64,000 nt of DNA from Cetobacterium sp050033475 (GCF_050033475.1 NZ_CP188319.1:992001-1056000); one strand, 5' to 3'; shown: positions 33,295-43,000, counted from the stretch's first letter. Program-made: numbers and translations. The notes: a model not told the origin generated them from the sequence alone.

Positions 33295-34368
33295 ATGGGA
33301 TATCCTAAAATTTCTATAAATTTAGATAAATTAGAAGAAAATGTAAAGAAAATTATAGATAAATTACAAAGAAATAATTTAAATGTAATGGGAATAACTA
33401 AAGCTTTTGCTTGTGAAAAAGAAATTGTTCAATTATTTAAAAATAATGGAATTAATATGGTTGGGGATTCGAGAATATTAAATTTAAAAAAAATAGAAAA
33501 TTTTGATATAGAAAAAGTTTTAATAAGAATACCTATGATTTCATCGGTAGAAGATGTGGTAAAATATTCCACAATAAGTTTGAATAGCGAATTGAAAACT
33601 ATAGAAGCATTAAATGAAGCAGGAAAGAAACAAAATAAAATTCACGGGATTATTTTGATGGTTGAACTTGGAGATTTGAGAGAAGGATTTTTACCAGAGG
33701 AATTAGAAGAAGTTGCTTTAAAAATTTCTAAATTAGATTATATAAAAATAAGAGGAATAGGAACTAATTTCAGCTGTATTGGTGGAATAATACCAGATAT
33801 AAATAAAATAAATCAATTAACACAACTGACAGAAACTATAGAAAAAAAATTGAATATGAAAATGGAAATAGTTTCAGGAGGGAACTCTAGTTCTTATCAT
33901 TTGATAGGAGAAGTACCTTTAAAAAGAATAAATAATATTAGAATGGGAGAAGGTATTCTTCTAGGAAGAGAAACAGCTTTTGGAGAAAATATAGAAGGGT
34001 GTCATGAGGATAGTTTTATTTTACAAGGGGAAATTGTAGAAATAAAAAATAAAAAGACAGTACCCTATGGGAAAAAAGGAATGGATGCATTTGGAAAAAA
34101 ACCAGAGTTTAAAGATAGAGGAATTAGAAAAAGGGCAATATTAGCAATAGGAAAACAGGATTTTGATTGTGATAGTTTATATCCTTTAGATAAAGGAGCG
34201 GAAATAATAGGAGCTAGTAGTGATCATTTAGTAGTTGATATTTCAGATTCGGATAAGGAATATGAAATAGGTGATATTATGGAGTTCCAAATGGGATATG
34301 GAGCTTTATTAAGAGGAATGACATCAATATATATAGATAAAGAATTTAAAAAGAAGAAAGCCAAATAA
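33295..34368 (+). CDS. PLP-dependent amino acid racemase, alanine/ornithine racemase family (Orr-like)
   Basis: The 357-residue fold type III PLP protein begins with YPKISINLDKLEENVKKI. The predicted PLP lysine is K36 in MGITKAFACE, and GDSRILNLKKI and SGGNSSSYHLI match the family of Clostridium ornithine racemase (Orr) and YhfX-like proteins. The dedicated alanine racemase is the separate alr gene at 6506, so this one probably has another substrate, with ornithine as a family-based guess. It has its own promoter. Its 3' end forms half of a terminator hairpin. Confidence 0.75.
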   Translation: MGYPKISINLDKLEENVKKIIDKLQRNNLNVMGITKAFACEKEIVQLFKNNGINMVGDSRILNLKKIENFDIEKVLIRIPMISSVEDVVKYSTISLNSELKTIEALNEAGKKQNKIHGIILMVELGDLREGFLPEELEEVALKISKLDYIKIRGIGTNFSCIGGIIPDINKINQLTQLTETIEKKLNMKMEIVSGGNSSSYHLIGEVPLKRINNIRMGEGILLGRETAFGENIEGCHEDSFILQGEIVEIKNKKTVPYGKKGMDAFGKKPEFKDRGIRKRAILAIGKQDFDCDSLYPLDKGAEIIGASSDHLVVDISDSDKEYEIGDIMEFQMGYGALLRGMTSIYIDKEFKKKKAK

Positions 34369-34384
34369 GCTTTCTTCTTTTTAA
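34351..34384. terminator. Bidirectional terminator overlapping the end of the racemase gene
   Basis: AAGAAGAAAGC (34351-34361, inside the coding sequence, encoding Lys-Lys-Lys-Ala) pairs with GCTTTCTTCTT (34369-34379), followed by TTTT on the plus strand and AAATTC-type sequence on the other. It lies between convergent genes (34368 and 34386). Confidence 0.78.
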
Positions 34385-34385
34385 A

Positions 34386-35501
34386 TTACTTTCTTAAATC
34401 CTCTAGAGTTTTTTCCAAGCAATCTAAAGTAAAGAAAATTCTATCTAAACGGGCATTTTCACCCATATGTCCAATTCTAAGAACTTTATCTTTATAAGGT
34501 CCATAGGAACCTGCAATCAATATTTTATATGTGTTTTTCATGTGATCTAAAATATCTTGTGCTTTTAAATCTTCGGGAACCATGAAAGCAGTAACTGTTG
34601 GCGAATAATTATCAGAACAGAATAGTTCTAATTTTAAGTGTTCCATTCTTTCAAGAACATAACCTTGCATTTCTAAGTGTCTATCCCATACTCTTTCTAA
34701 TCTTTCAGTTAATAAATTATCTAAAGCAACATTTAGTCCCATTAAATCACTGGAAGGCATTGTATAAGGAAATAATTGATTTTCTACACAGTTTTTCCAT
34801 AATTGTAGATTTCCGTAGAAAGATTTAACAGAGGTCTTTCTATTTAAAATAACTTTCCAGGCATCTTCAGAAACAGCTAAAAAGCTTAGACCAGAAGGAG
34901 CTGAAATAACTTTTTGAGAAGCACCAAGAGCAATATCTACAGACCAATCATCCATTTTAAATTCAACTCCACCCATTGCAGCTACAGTATCTACAAGAGT
35001 TAAAATTCCCTTTGATTTTAAAAGTTTTGTAATAGGAGCAATATCATTTAATATTCCTGTTGGAGTATCACAGTGGACAATGGTAGCGTATTTATAATTT
35101 GATTTTTCTTTTAAAGCTTCTTCAATTGTTGAAAGATCAATTGATTTATGAGAGTCAGAGGAAATGATAGTAGGATTACCATCATAAATTTTAACTAAAT
35201 CAGCAAATCCTTCTCCGAAAACTCCATTTGCAATAACTAGAACTTCATCACCAGGTTCAGTAAGAGAAGCAATAGCTCCATCAAGTCCTAACATTCCTTC
35301 ACCATTCATGATTAAAATTTGTCCTTTTTCAGTTCCAAAAAATTTCTTTAATTTATTACAAATATTGTCGTAGAAAACAAAAAAGTCAGGATCTAAATCA
35401 GAATTTCCTGGATTTTTACTTCTAGCTTGAAGTACATTGCCACTTACCATAGTAGGACCAGCAGTCATAACTAGATAATCAGGTTTATAGGTATTAAACA
35501 T
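34386..35501 (-). CDS. Class V aminotransferase (alanine--glyoxylate / serine-type)
   Basis: The 371-residue fold type I PLP protein has MTAGPTMVSGNVLQAR near the N-terminus, LIMNGEGMLGLDGAIAS, DTVAAMGGVEFKMDDW (PLP Asp) and the Schiff-base lysine in LGASQKVISAPSGLSF. This pattern is that of the alanine-glyoxylate/serine-pyruvate aminotransferase group. It is the fourth gene after bioF-bioG-bioC, 3 bases from bioC. Biotin synthesis uses a class III enzyme (BioA) for the aminotransferase step, so the link is unexplained; it may supply alanine for BioF, or be unrelated. Confidence 0.85.
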   Translation of the reverse strand: MFNTYKPDYLVMTAGPTMVSGNVLQARSKNPGNSDLDPDFFVFYDNICNKLKKFFGTEKGQILIMNGEGMLGLDGAIASLTEPGDEVLVIANGVFGEGFADLVKIYDGNPTIISSDSHKSIDLSTIEEALKEKSNYKYATIVHCDTPTGILNDIAPITKLLKSKGILTLVDTVAAMGGVEFKMDDWSVDIALGASQKVISAPSGLSFLAVSEDAWKVILNRKTSVKSFYGNLQLWKNCVENQLFPYTMPSSDLMGLNVALDNLLTERLERVWDRHLEMQGYVLERMEHLKLELFCSDNYSPTVTAFMVPEDLKAQDILDHMKNTYKILIAGSYGPYKDKVLRIGHMGENARLDRIFFTLDCLEKTLEDLRK

Positions 35502-35504
35502 TAT

Positions 35505-36170
35505 TTATTCCCCCTTTTTTTTACATTTAAAGTAAGCTACTTTATAAGTTAATGTTTTATTTTTAAAAGTTTTAATAAGAGAAACTGAAGTTTTTCCAAT
35601 TCCAGTTACACCTGTTTTTTTTAAATGTTTAAGAGCTGATAGAGGAGAATCAAACTCTAAAGTATAGGTCCCCTTATGAGCATTAATAATTATAAAATAT
35701 TTTTCAAGAAGCAAATTAATCTCTTCAAAAGTTTTATAATTTAAACTAATTCCAAAATGATTTTTTATTTCTATAAGATTATCTTTTATATAGATAGAAA
35801 AAATAAATTCTTCACAATTTTTTGAGATTTTAAAAAAAAGAGTATCTAAATCATCAATCCATTGTAGAGAAGAGCTTGAACAAATTAAGGAATATGAATG
35901 CAAATTTAAATTTTGCATATCTCCTTGAAAAAAATTATTATATTTTATTCCTTCTAAAAAATTAGTTGAATCAAAATAATCATTTAAGTCAAGAGAGTTA
36001 TAGGATATATTTTCAAAAATTAATTTAGAAAAAATACCAGTTCCACATCCAAGTTCAAGAATATTATCATATGTTTTATTTATATCAATATATTTTAAAA
36101 GATTATTTGCTACTTTTGTCTGAATAAAAGCTTCATCGTTGTAAGTTTTAAAGTTTTTATTAAAATTCAT
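35505..36170 (-). CDS. bioC: Malonyl-ACP O-methyltransferase BioC
   Basis: BioC methylates malonyl-ACP so that the fatty acid enzymes can build pimeloyl-ACP methyl ester, the biotin precursor. The 221-residue protein has the SAM motif ILELGCGTGIFSKLI (about residue 38) and the BioC-like LICSSSSLQWIDDL. At 221 aa it is somewhat shorter than E. coli BioC (251). Its start overlaps the end of bioG by 11 bases, supporting the assignment. Confidence 0.85.
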   Translation of the reverse strand: MNFNKNFKTYNDEAFIQTKVANNLLKYIDINKTYDNILELGCGTGIFSKLIFENISYNSLDLNDYFDSTNFLEGIKYNNFFQGDMQNLNLHSYSLICSSSSLQWIDDLDTLFFKISKNCEEFIFSIYIKDNLIEIKNHFGISLNYKTFEEINLLLEKYFIIINAHKGTYTLEFDSPLSALKHLKKTGVTGIGKTSVSLIKTFKNKTLTYKVAYFKCKKKGE

Positions 36171-36765
36171 TGTTCACATCCTTAATAATCTTATCCCAAG
36201 AATCTAAAAATTCGAAGGGATAGTGACCACAGGGAATAATATAAATTGGAACTTTCTCTTTTTCAAAATATTTTATTTGTCGAGAAGTTGGAATAATTTT
36301 ATCTCTTTGTGCAATTATAACCCTGTGAAAAAAATTTTTTTGTGGAGTATAGTTATCTCCTAAATCTTTTAAAGAATTAGCAAGAAAATTGATATCTTTT
36401 TTATTAAAGAATATTTTATCACTTATTTCCATATTTTTATAGAATTTTATTAAATTTTCTTGATTTAATGTTTCTAAAGTTAATTGGAAAATTTTTGGAG
36501 TAATTCCATAGTTTCCAATGACTTCAGGAGTACCATTAATAGCAATAGCTTCATAAGTATATTTAAAATCTTTCAAAAATAAAGATGCATAATATACGCC
36601 AAAGGACCAGCCAATAATAAAGATTTTATTGTATTTAGTAAAATCAATAGATGGAACTATATAGGGATAGGAGATAATTTCTATATGAAAATTTTTCAAA
36701 TTAGAAAAATTTGAGAAAATATCTTTATCCATTCCCCATCCATTAAAGAATAGAATTAAGTTCAT
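36160..36765 (-). CDS. bioG: Pimeloyl-ACP methyl ester esterase BioG (DUF452)
   Basis: BioG removes the methyl group from pimeloyl-ACP methyl ester, ending the disguise started by BioC. It replaces BioH in many bacteria. The 201-residue protein has the family's LILFFNGWGMD start and the nucleophile motif IIGWSFGVYYA (GxSxG). A late Asp/His pair (QRDKIIPT, PCGHYPFEF) completes a serine-hydrolase triad. It overlaps bioF by 23 bases and bioC by 11. Confidence 0.88.
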   Translation of the reverse strand: MNLILFFNGWGMDKDIFSNFSNLKNFHIEIISYPYIVPSIDFTKYNKIFIIGWSFGVYYASLFLKDFKYTYEAIAINGTPEVIGNYGITPKIFQLTLETLNQENLIKFYKNMEISDKIFFNKKDINFLANSLKDLGDNYTPQKNFFHRVIIAQRDKIIPTSRQIKYFEKEKVPIYIIPCGHYPFEFLDSWDKIIKDVNNEF

Positions 36766-37864
36766 ATTTAAGCTCCTTTAAGAAGTTATAAATATCATTT
36801 TGACTTATATTTGGATTAAGTCCGATTCTAATTCTAGAAGTACCTTTCGGCACTGTAGGTTCTTTAACAGGGTATACTAAGAATCCTTTTTCAATCAAAT
36901 TTTTACAAATAATATCGATTTTTTCATTACTTCCCACAAGGATAGATATAATATGGGAAGTAGAGAATGTTGTTAAATTAAATTCTTTAATTAAATTATG
37001 GGTATATAGAATTAATTCATTTAAATTATTTCTAGGCACTTGGAAAGAGTTCATTTTTTCCAATAGAAATAAATTCCAGGCAATATTAATAGGAGGAAGG
37101 GCAGTTGTATATATAAATTTTCGACCTTTATTAATAATATATTCTTTTAAGATTTTATCTGTAAGAAGATATGCACCAATGGAGCCTCCTCCCTTTCCTA
37201 AGGGAATAATTAAAAAATCAATGAATTCAACCAAATTTAACTCATAAGCCATACCATAGGAATAAACTCCATAGGAGTGGGCTTCATCAATCATAAGAGT
37301 GAAATTATATTTCTTTTTTAGATTGATTAATTTTTCTAAATCTACAGAATCACCGTCCATGCTATAGATGGTTTCAGAAATAACAAAAATATCAGAAAAT
37401 TCATCTTTATATTTTAAAATAAGAGATTCTAAATGATCTAAATCTAAGTGTCTGTATCTATGTAGTTTAGCACCACTATGAATTATTCCATCGTGGATAC
37501 TTGCGTGATTAAGTTTATCACTTAAAACAAGAGTATCTTTATTACAAAAAGTTTCTATAATACAACAATTGCCATCAAAACCACTATTAAATGTTAAAGC
37601 AGATTTACCATAAATATCCTTAAGTTTTTTTTCTAATTCTTCTATTAGTGGAAAATTTCCTGTGATAAGCCTAGAAGAACTGGATGATAAAGGTAAGTTA
37701 GAATATTTTAAGTAAAATTCTTTTCTTAAGATATTGTCCTCAGCTAATCCCATGTAGTCATTGGAGGATAAATTTAATAAATTATTCGGATAAGATTTTA
37801 AGGATCTTAAATTATTATTATTTTTAAGTTTATTTAATTCAGATTTTATATTTTCTAGTTTCAT
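36743..37864 (-). CDS. bioF: 8-amino-7-oxononanoate synthase BioF
   Basis: BioF condenses pimeloyl-ACP with L-alanine. The 373-residue alpha-oxoamine synthase has NYMGL-like SSNDYMGLAED, GSSSSRLITGNF-type SSSSSRLITGNFPLIEELE, DKLNHASIHDG, and LMIDEAHSYGVYS. The PLP lysine is in PLGKGGGSIGAYLL. It is the first gene of bioF-bioG-bioC and the class V aminotransferase. bioA, bioB and bioD are not in this window. Confidence 0.92.
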   Translation of the reverse strand: MKLENIKSELNKLKNNNNLRSLKSYPNNLLNLSSNDYMGLAEDNILRKEFYLKYSNLPLSSSSSRLITGNFPLIEELEKKLKDIYGKSALTFNSGFDGNCCIIETFCNKDTLVLSDKLNHASIHDGIIHSGAKLHRYRHLDLDHLESLILKYKDEFSDIFVISETIYSMDGDSVDLEKLINLKKKYNFTLMIDEAHSYGVYSYGMAYELNLVEFIDFLIIPLGKGGGSIGAYLLTDKILKEYIINKGRKFIYTTALPPINIAWNLFLLEKMNSFQVPRNNLNELILYTHNLIKEFNLTTFSTSHIISILVGSNEKIDIICKNLIEKGFLVYPVKEPTVPKGTSRIRIGLNPNISQNDIYNFLKELKYELNSIL

Positions 37865-37944
37865 AAGTCATCACCTCTAACAATTATACAAAAAAAAGTG
37901 TAGAATACAAAGATAAAAGAATAGATCCTATGGAGGTATTAAAA

Positions 37945-40779
37945 ATGTTAGATAAAATAATTATAAAAGGTGCTCGAGAGCACAATTTAAAAAATATAGA
38001 TGTTGAAATACCTAAGAATAAATTTGTTGTTATAACAGGAGTAAGTGGAAGTGGAAAATCCTCTTTAGCTTTTGATACAATTTATTCAGAAGGTCAAAGA
38101 AGATATGTAGAAAGTTTATCAGCTTATGCAAGACAATTCATAGGACAAATGAATAAACCAGATGTGGATAGTATAGAAGGATTATCACCAGCTATTTCTA
38201 TTGAGCAAAAAACAACAAATAAAAATCCTAGATCAACTGTAGGAACAGTAACAGAGGTTTATGATTATATGAGATTATTATTTGCTCATATAGGAAAAGC
38301 CCATTGTCCTATATGTGGAGAAATCGTTGAAAGACAAACTGTTGATGAAATAATAGAATCAGTAAAAGTAAAAAGTGAAGACGGAGATAGAATTATGATA
38401 ATATCTCCACTATTGAGAGATAAAAAAGGAACTCATAAAAATTTATTTTTAAATTTAATGAAAAAGGGATTTGTAAGAGTTAGAGTTAATGGGGAAATAT
38501 TGTATTTGGAAGATGATATAAATTTAGATAAAAATAAAAAACATACAATAGAAGTTATTATAGATAGATTAGTTGTAGATAAAAATAACGAAGAATTTAT
38601 AAGTAGATTATCACAAGGGATAGAAAGTAGTGTAGAGTTGTCAAAGGGAAAAGTGATAATAAAAAATGGAGAAATAGAACAAACATATAGCGAAAATTAT
38701 TCCTGTATCAATCACGAAGAGGTAAGTATTCCAGATTTAACACCAAGATTATTTTCCTTTAATGCTCCGTTTGGTGCTTGTCCAGAATGTAAAGGAATAG
38801 GAAAAAAATTAGAAGTAGATGAAAATAAATTGATAATAGATGAAAATCTTTCCCTAGAGGATGGGGGAATATATATTCCAGGAGCATCAACTAGAAAAGG
38901 ATATTCTTGGGAAATATTTAAATCCATGGCAAAAAAATATAAGATAGATTTAAAAAAACCAGTAAAAAATTTATCAGAAAAAGAAAGAGATATAATTTTT
39001 CATGGAGTTGAAGATAAGTTTAATTTTGATTACGATGGGGAAGATTTTTCATATCATGGTTTAAAAGAATATGAAGGCGCTGTTAAAAATTTGGAAAAGA
39101 GATATTATGAAAGTTTTTCAGAAAGTGCTAAGGAAGAAATAGAAAATAAATATATGATTGAAAGGGTTTGTAAAGTCTGTAAAGGAAAGAGATTAAAGCC
39201 AGAGGTATTGGCAGTTACAGTGAATGGAAAAAATATAATTGAAATAACTGAAATGAGTATTAAAAAAAGTATAGAATTTTTTAATGAAATTAAATTAACA
39301 GAAAAAGAAGAAAAAATTGCCAAGGAAATTTTGAAGGAAATAAAAGAAAGAATTAACTTTATGATAAATGTAGGATTAGATTATTTAAGTTTATCAAGAG
39401 AAACAAAAACTTTATCAGGTGGAGAATCTCAGAGAATAAGATTAGCTACTCAAATAGGATCTGGATTAACAGGAGTTCTATATGTTTTAGATGAGCCAAG
39501 TATAGGATTACATCAAAGAGATAATGATAAATTATTGAGTACTTTGAATAGATTAAAAAATTTAGGAAATACATTATTAGTAGTAGAGCATGATGAAGAT
39601 ACAATGAATCAAGCAGATTATATTTTAGATTTAGGTCCTGGAGCAGGAGTTAATGGTGGAGAAATAGTTGCAAAGGGAACACCAAAGCAGATTATAAAAA
39701 ATAAAAACTCTTTAACTGGAAAATTTTTAAGTGGGAAAATTAAAATTGAAATACCAGAAAAAAGAAGAGAACCGAAGGGGTTCTTATCTTTAATTGGAGC
39801 TAAGGGAAATAATTTAAAAGATATTTCTGTGGATATTCCCTTAGGAGTAATGACCCTTGTAACAGGAGTAAGTGGAAGTGGAAAAAGTACATTGATAAAT
39901 CAAACGCTCTATCCAATATTATTTAATAAATTAAATGGTGGAAAATTATATCCATTAGAATATAAAAAAATAGAAGGAATTGAAGAGTTAAACAAAGTTA
40001 TAGATATAGATCAAAGTCCAATTGGACGTACTCCCCGTTCAAATCCAGCAACATATACAAAGATATTTGATGATATAAGAGATATTTTTGCTAATACTAA
40101 GGATGCTAAAATGAAAGGATTTCAAAAGGGGAGATTTTCATTTAATGTTAAGGGGGGGCGTTGTGAAGCTTGTCAGGGAGCAGGAATATTAAAAATAGAA
40201 ATGAATTTTTTACCAGATGTATATGTAGAATGTGAAGTTTGTAAGGGAAAAAGATATAATAATGAAACTTTAGATGTTTATTATAAGGAGAAAAATATAT
40301 CAGATGTATTAAATATGAGTGTGGCAGAGGCCTATGAATTTTTTAATAGTATACCTAGTTTAGAAAGAAAGTTAAAAGTATTAATGGATGTTGGTTTAGA
40401 TTATATAAAATTAGGACAACCTGCAACAACACTTTCGGGAGGAGAGGCTCAAAGAATAAAGTTAGCTACTGAATTATCTAAACTTTCTAGAGGAAATACA
40501 ATTTACATTTTAGATGAACCTACAACAGGATTGCATTTTGAAGATATTAGAAAATTATTAGAAGTATTAAATAGATTAGTAGATAAAGGGAATACAGTAG
40601 TTATAATAGAACATAATTTAGATGTTATAAAAAGTGCAGATTATATTATCGATATTGGTCCTGAAGGAGGAGATGGTGGTGGTACTCTTTTAGGACAAGG
40701 AACACCAGAATATATAAGTAAAATTAAAGAAAGTTATACTGGAAAATATTTAAAAAAAGTTTTAGAAAAAGGAGAATAG
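37945..40779 (+). CDS. uvrA: UvrABC excision nuclease subunit UvrA
   Basis: UvrA finds DNA lesions and loads UvrB. The 944-residue protein has two ABC ATPase modules (Walker A GVSGSGKSSLAFDT and GVSGSGKSTLINQT; signatures LSGGESQRI and LSGGEAQRI) and the zinc modules CPICGEIV, CPECKGIG-CKVCKG and CEACQGAG-CEVCKG. I use the ATG at 37945, 10 bases after TGGAGG; an in-frame ATG at 37930 overlaps the Shine-Dalgarno sequence. It abuts ruvA. Confidence 0.97.
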   Translation: MLDKIIIKGAREHNLKNIDVEIPKNKFVVITGVSGSGKSSLAFDTIYSEGQRRYVESLSAYARQFIGQMNKPDVDSIEGLSPAISIEQKTTNKNPRSTVGTVTEVYDYMRLLFAHIGKAHCPICGEIVERQTVDEIIESVKVKSEDGDRIMIISPLLRDKKGTHKNLFLNLMKKGFVRVRVNGEILYLEDDINLDKNKKHTIEVIIDRLVVDKNNEEFISRLSQGIESSVELSKGKVIIKNGEIEQTYSENYSCINHEEVSIPDLTPRLFSFNAPFGACPECKGIGKKLEVDENKLIIDENLSLEDGGIYIPGASTRKGYSWEIFKSMAKKYKIDLKKPVKNLSEKERDIIFHGVEDKFNFDYDGEDFSYHGLKEYEGAVKNLEKRYYESFSESAKEEIENKYMIERVCKVCKGKRLKPEVLAVTVNGKNIIEITEMSIKKSIEFFNEIKLTEKEEKIAKEILKEIKERINFMINVGLDYLSLSRETKTLSGGESQRIRLATQIGSGLTGVLYVLDEPSIGLHQRDNDKLLSTLNRLKNLGNTLLVVEHDEDTMNQADYILDLGPGAGVNGGEIVAKGTPKQIIKNKNSLTGKFLSGKIKIEIPEKRREPKGFLSLIGAKGNNLKDISVDIPLGVMTLVTGVSGSGKSTLINQTLYPILFNKLNGGKLYPLEYKKIEGIEELNKVIDIDQSPIGRTPRSNPATYTKIFDDIRDIFANTKDAKMKGFQKGRFSFNVKGGRCEACQGAGILKIEMNFLPDVYVECEVCKGKRYNNETLDVYYKEKNISDVLNMSVAEAYEFFNSIPSLERKLKVLMDVGLDYIKLGQPATTLSGGEAQRIKLATELSKLSRGNTIYILDEPTTGLHFEDIRKLLEVLNRLVDKGNTVVIIEHNLDVIKSADYIIDIGPEGGDGGGTLLGQGTPEYISKIKESYTGKYLKKVLEKGE

Positions 40780-40780
40780 A

Positions 40781-41380
40781 ATGTTTGAATATATAAAGGG
40801 AAGGGTCGAATATAAAAGACCAGAATATTTAGCTTTAGATGTAAATGGAATAGGATATAAAATATATATATCCTTAAAAACCTATGACAGAATAGTAGTT
40901 GGAGAAGAAATTAAAGTATATATTTATAACGTTATAAAAGAAGATGCTTTTAAACTGGTTGGATTTATAGAGGAAAGAGAAAGAGAAATTTTTGAAATGC
41001 TAATAGGAGTAAGTGGCGTAGGATTATCTTTAGCATTGGCAATTTTATCTACCTTTTCTATAGATAATTTAAGAGAAATTGTATTAGCTGAGGATTATAA
41101 AACTTTAAAAAAGGTACCTAAATTGGGAGAAAAAAAATCTCAGCAGGTTATAATAGATTTAAAATCTAAAATTAAAAAATTAAATTTACTTTCAATAGAA
41201 GGATTTGAAGAAAAAAGTAATATTAATCTAATAGAGGATGAATTATTCTTAGCTTTAGAGGCTTTAGGATATAGTAAAAAAGAGATAGAAAAATTAATAA
41301 CTAAAGAGGAAATAAAAAGTTTTACAACAATAGAGGATGCAATTAAAGGAGTTCTTAAAAAAATTCAAAAGAGGAGTTGA
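40781..41380 (+). CDS. ruvA: Holliday junction branch migration protein RuvA
   Basis: RuvA binds four-way junctions and recruits the RuvB motor. The 199-residue protein has an OB domain (MFEYIKGRVEYKRPEYLALDVNGIGYKIYIS), tandem helix-hairpin-helix motifs (LIGVSGVGLSLALAIL, VPKLGEKKSQQVIIDLK) and a C-terminal UBA-like domain (EALGYSKKEIEKLI). It starts one base after the uvrA stop. ruvB is not in the window. Confidence 0.95.
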   Translation: MFEYIKGRVEYKRPEYLALDVNGIGYKIYISLKTYDRIVVGEEIKVYIYNVIKEDAFKLVGFIEEREREIFEMLIGVSGVGLSLALAILSTFSIDNLREIVLAEDYKTLKKVPKLGEKKSQQVIIDLKSKIKKLNLLSIEGFEEKSNINLIEDELFLALEALGYSKKEIEKLITKEEIKSFTTIEDAIKGVLKKIQKRS

Positions 41381-41385
41381 TTTCT

Positions 41386-42690
41386 TTGAGAAAAATATAC
41401 GTTCTAGATACCAATATTTTAATTCATAATCCCCATAGTATTTATAGTTTTGAGGATAATGATGTTATTCTACCTATTTTTGTAATAGAGGAAATTGATG
41501 GATTAAAAAGAAAACAAACAACAGCTGTTCAAGCTAGAATGGCTTCTAGAGTAATTGAAGAAATTAGAAAAAAAGGTTGTTTATCAAAGGGTGTTCAATT
41601 AGAGAATGGTATATTTTTTAAAGTAGAAGTAGAGGACTCAAAGGAGTTATTGCCTGGATATTTTAAAAATGATGTTGTAGATAATAGAATATTAGCAATG
41701 ACTTTAGGTATGAGAAAAAAATATTCAGACAAAAAAGTTATATTAATAACTAAAGATATAAATATGAGAATTAAAGCAGATTCCTTAGGAATTGAAGTTC
41801 AAGATTATGAATCGGATATGGTTGAATATGCAACACTTTATGATGGATATTATGAAATAGAAATTTCTGAAGAAAAATTTAAGGAGTTTCAAAAAACAGG
41901 AAAATGTTATCCTTGGGAATTGAATATGAAAGAACATTTAACTCCAAATTGTTTTGTAAAATTAAAATATAAAGATCAAGAAGTAGTTGGCCGTCATATG
42001 AATTCAAAAATTGTAAAATTTTTAAATGGAGATATATCAGCTTGGGGAATAAGAGCTAGAAATGATGAGCAACGATGTGCAATGGAACTTTTAATGGATG
42101 AAAATGTTAAAGTAATTAGTTTAATTGGAAAGGCTGGAACAGGTAAAACTCTTTTGGCAATAGCAGCTGGATTGGAATTAACAGTTGAAAGAAAAAAATA
42201 TAAAAAACTGATAATAGCAAGACCGATAGTTCCTATGGGAAAAGATTTAGGTTATTTACCTGGAGGAGAGGATGAAAAACTTAGACCATGGATGCAACCA
42301 ATATTTGATAATATAGATTTTTTATCTGAAAATAAGGAAGAAAAATCAGGAGAAAAGGTAATTAGCGGATTGCAAACAATGGGATTATTAGAAATAGAAG
42401 CATTAACTTATATTAGAGGACGTAGTATAGGAAATGGTTTTATAATAATAGATGAAGCTCAAAATTTAACTCCTTTAGAAGTAAAAACTATAATTACAAG
42501 GGCCGGAGAAAATACAAAAATAGTTTTAACTGGAGATCCATATCAGATAGATAATACTTATTTAGATGCTAATACAAATGGATTGACATATATGGCTGAA
42601 AAATTAAAAGAGCAAGAAATTGCTGGACATATTACTTTGAAAAAAGGAGAAAGATCTAAATTAGCAGAAATAGCAGCTAAACTTCTTTAA
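41386..42690 (+). CDS. PhoH family protein with PIN domain (YlaK-like)
   Basis: The 434-residue protein has an N-terminal PIN nuclease domain (KIYVLDTNILIHNPHSI; acidic residues in VVDNRILAMTL and ITKDINMRIKA) and a C-terminal PhoH ATPase (Walker A GKAGTGKTLLA, Walker B IIIDEAQNLTPLEVKTIITR). PIN-PhoH proteins have RNA-cleavage and RNA-unwinding activity in characterised members. I choose TTG at 41386, nine bases after GAGGAG; an in-frame TTG at 41377 touches that site. It overlaps no other gene. Confidence 0.85.
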   Translation: MRKIYVLDTNILIHNPHSIYSFEDNDVILPIFVIEEIDGLKRKQTTAVQARMASRVIEEIRKKGCLSKGVQLENGIFFKVEVEDSKELLPGYFKNDVVDNRILAMTLGMRKKYSDKKVILITKDINMRIKADSLGIEVQDYESDMVEYATLYDGYYEIEISEEKFKEFQKTGKCYPWELNMKEHLTPNCFVKLKYKDQEVVGRHMNSKIVKFLNGDISAWGIRARNDEQRCAMELLMDENVKVISLIGKAGTGKTLLAIAAGLELTVERKKYKKLIIARPIVPMGKDLGYLPGGEDEKLRPWMQPIFDNIDFLSENKEEKSGEKVISGLQTMGLLEIEALTYIRGRSIGNGFIIIDEAQNLTPLEVKTIITRAGENTKIVLTGDPYQIDNTYLDANTNGLTYMAEKLKEQEIAGHITLKKGERSKLAEIAAKLL

Positions 42691-42698
42691 ATTTCTCT

Positions 42699-42726
42699 TT
42701 GAATTTATAAAGACATATATTATAAT
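42699..42726 (+). promoter_or_regulatory. Promoter of secG
   Basis: TTGAAT (42699-42704) and the consensus TATAAT (42721-42726) are 16 bases apart, 36 bases upstream of the secG start. The -10 box is a perfect match. Confidence 0.65.
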
Positions 42727-42762
42727 AATTAGTAAAGAAGAAACGAACACTAGGAGGGAAAG

Positions 42763-42987
42763 ATGGAGGGGTTATTTACAGTTTTATTGTTTATTTTTGC
42801 CTTAGCTCTGATAGTACTTGTTATGATACAGCCGGATAGAAGTCATGGAATGTCGGCAAGTATGGGAATGGGAGCATCAAATGCTGTCTTTGGAATCTCT
42901 AAAGATGGTGGACCTTTAGCAAAGGCTACAGAAATAGTGGCGGCGTTATTTATTATATCAGCACTTTTATTATATTTAATTCAGTAA
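42763..42987 (+). CDS. secG: Preprotein translocase subunit SecG
   Basis: SecG is the small auxiliary subunit of the SecYEG channel. The 74-residue protein has two membrane helices (about 3-22 and 52-73) around the conserved loop MIQPDRSHGMSASMGMGASNAVFG. It has its own promoter and is followed by a terminator, so it is monocistronic. Confidence 0.92.
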   Translation: MEGLFTVLLFIFALALIVLVMIQPDRSHGMSASMGMGASNAVFGISKDGGPLAKATEIVAALFIISALLLYLIQ

Positions 42988-43000
42988 TAAAAAATTAAGG

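Noticed and set aside
37865..37944. BirA-type biotin operator upstream of bioF
   Set aside because: A TATAAT box is present on the minus strand, but I see no inverted repeat matching known BirA sites, so I report no operator.
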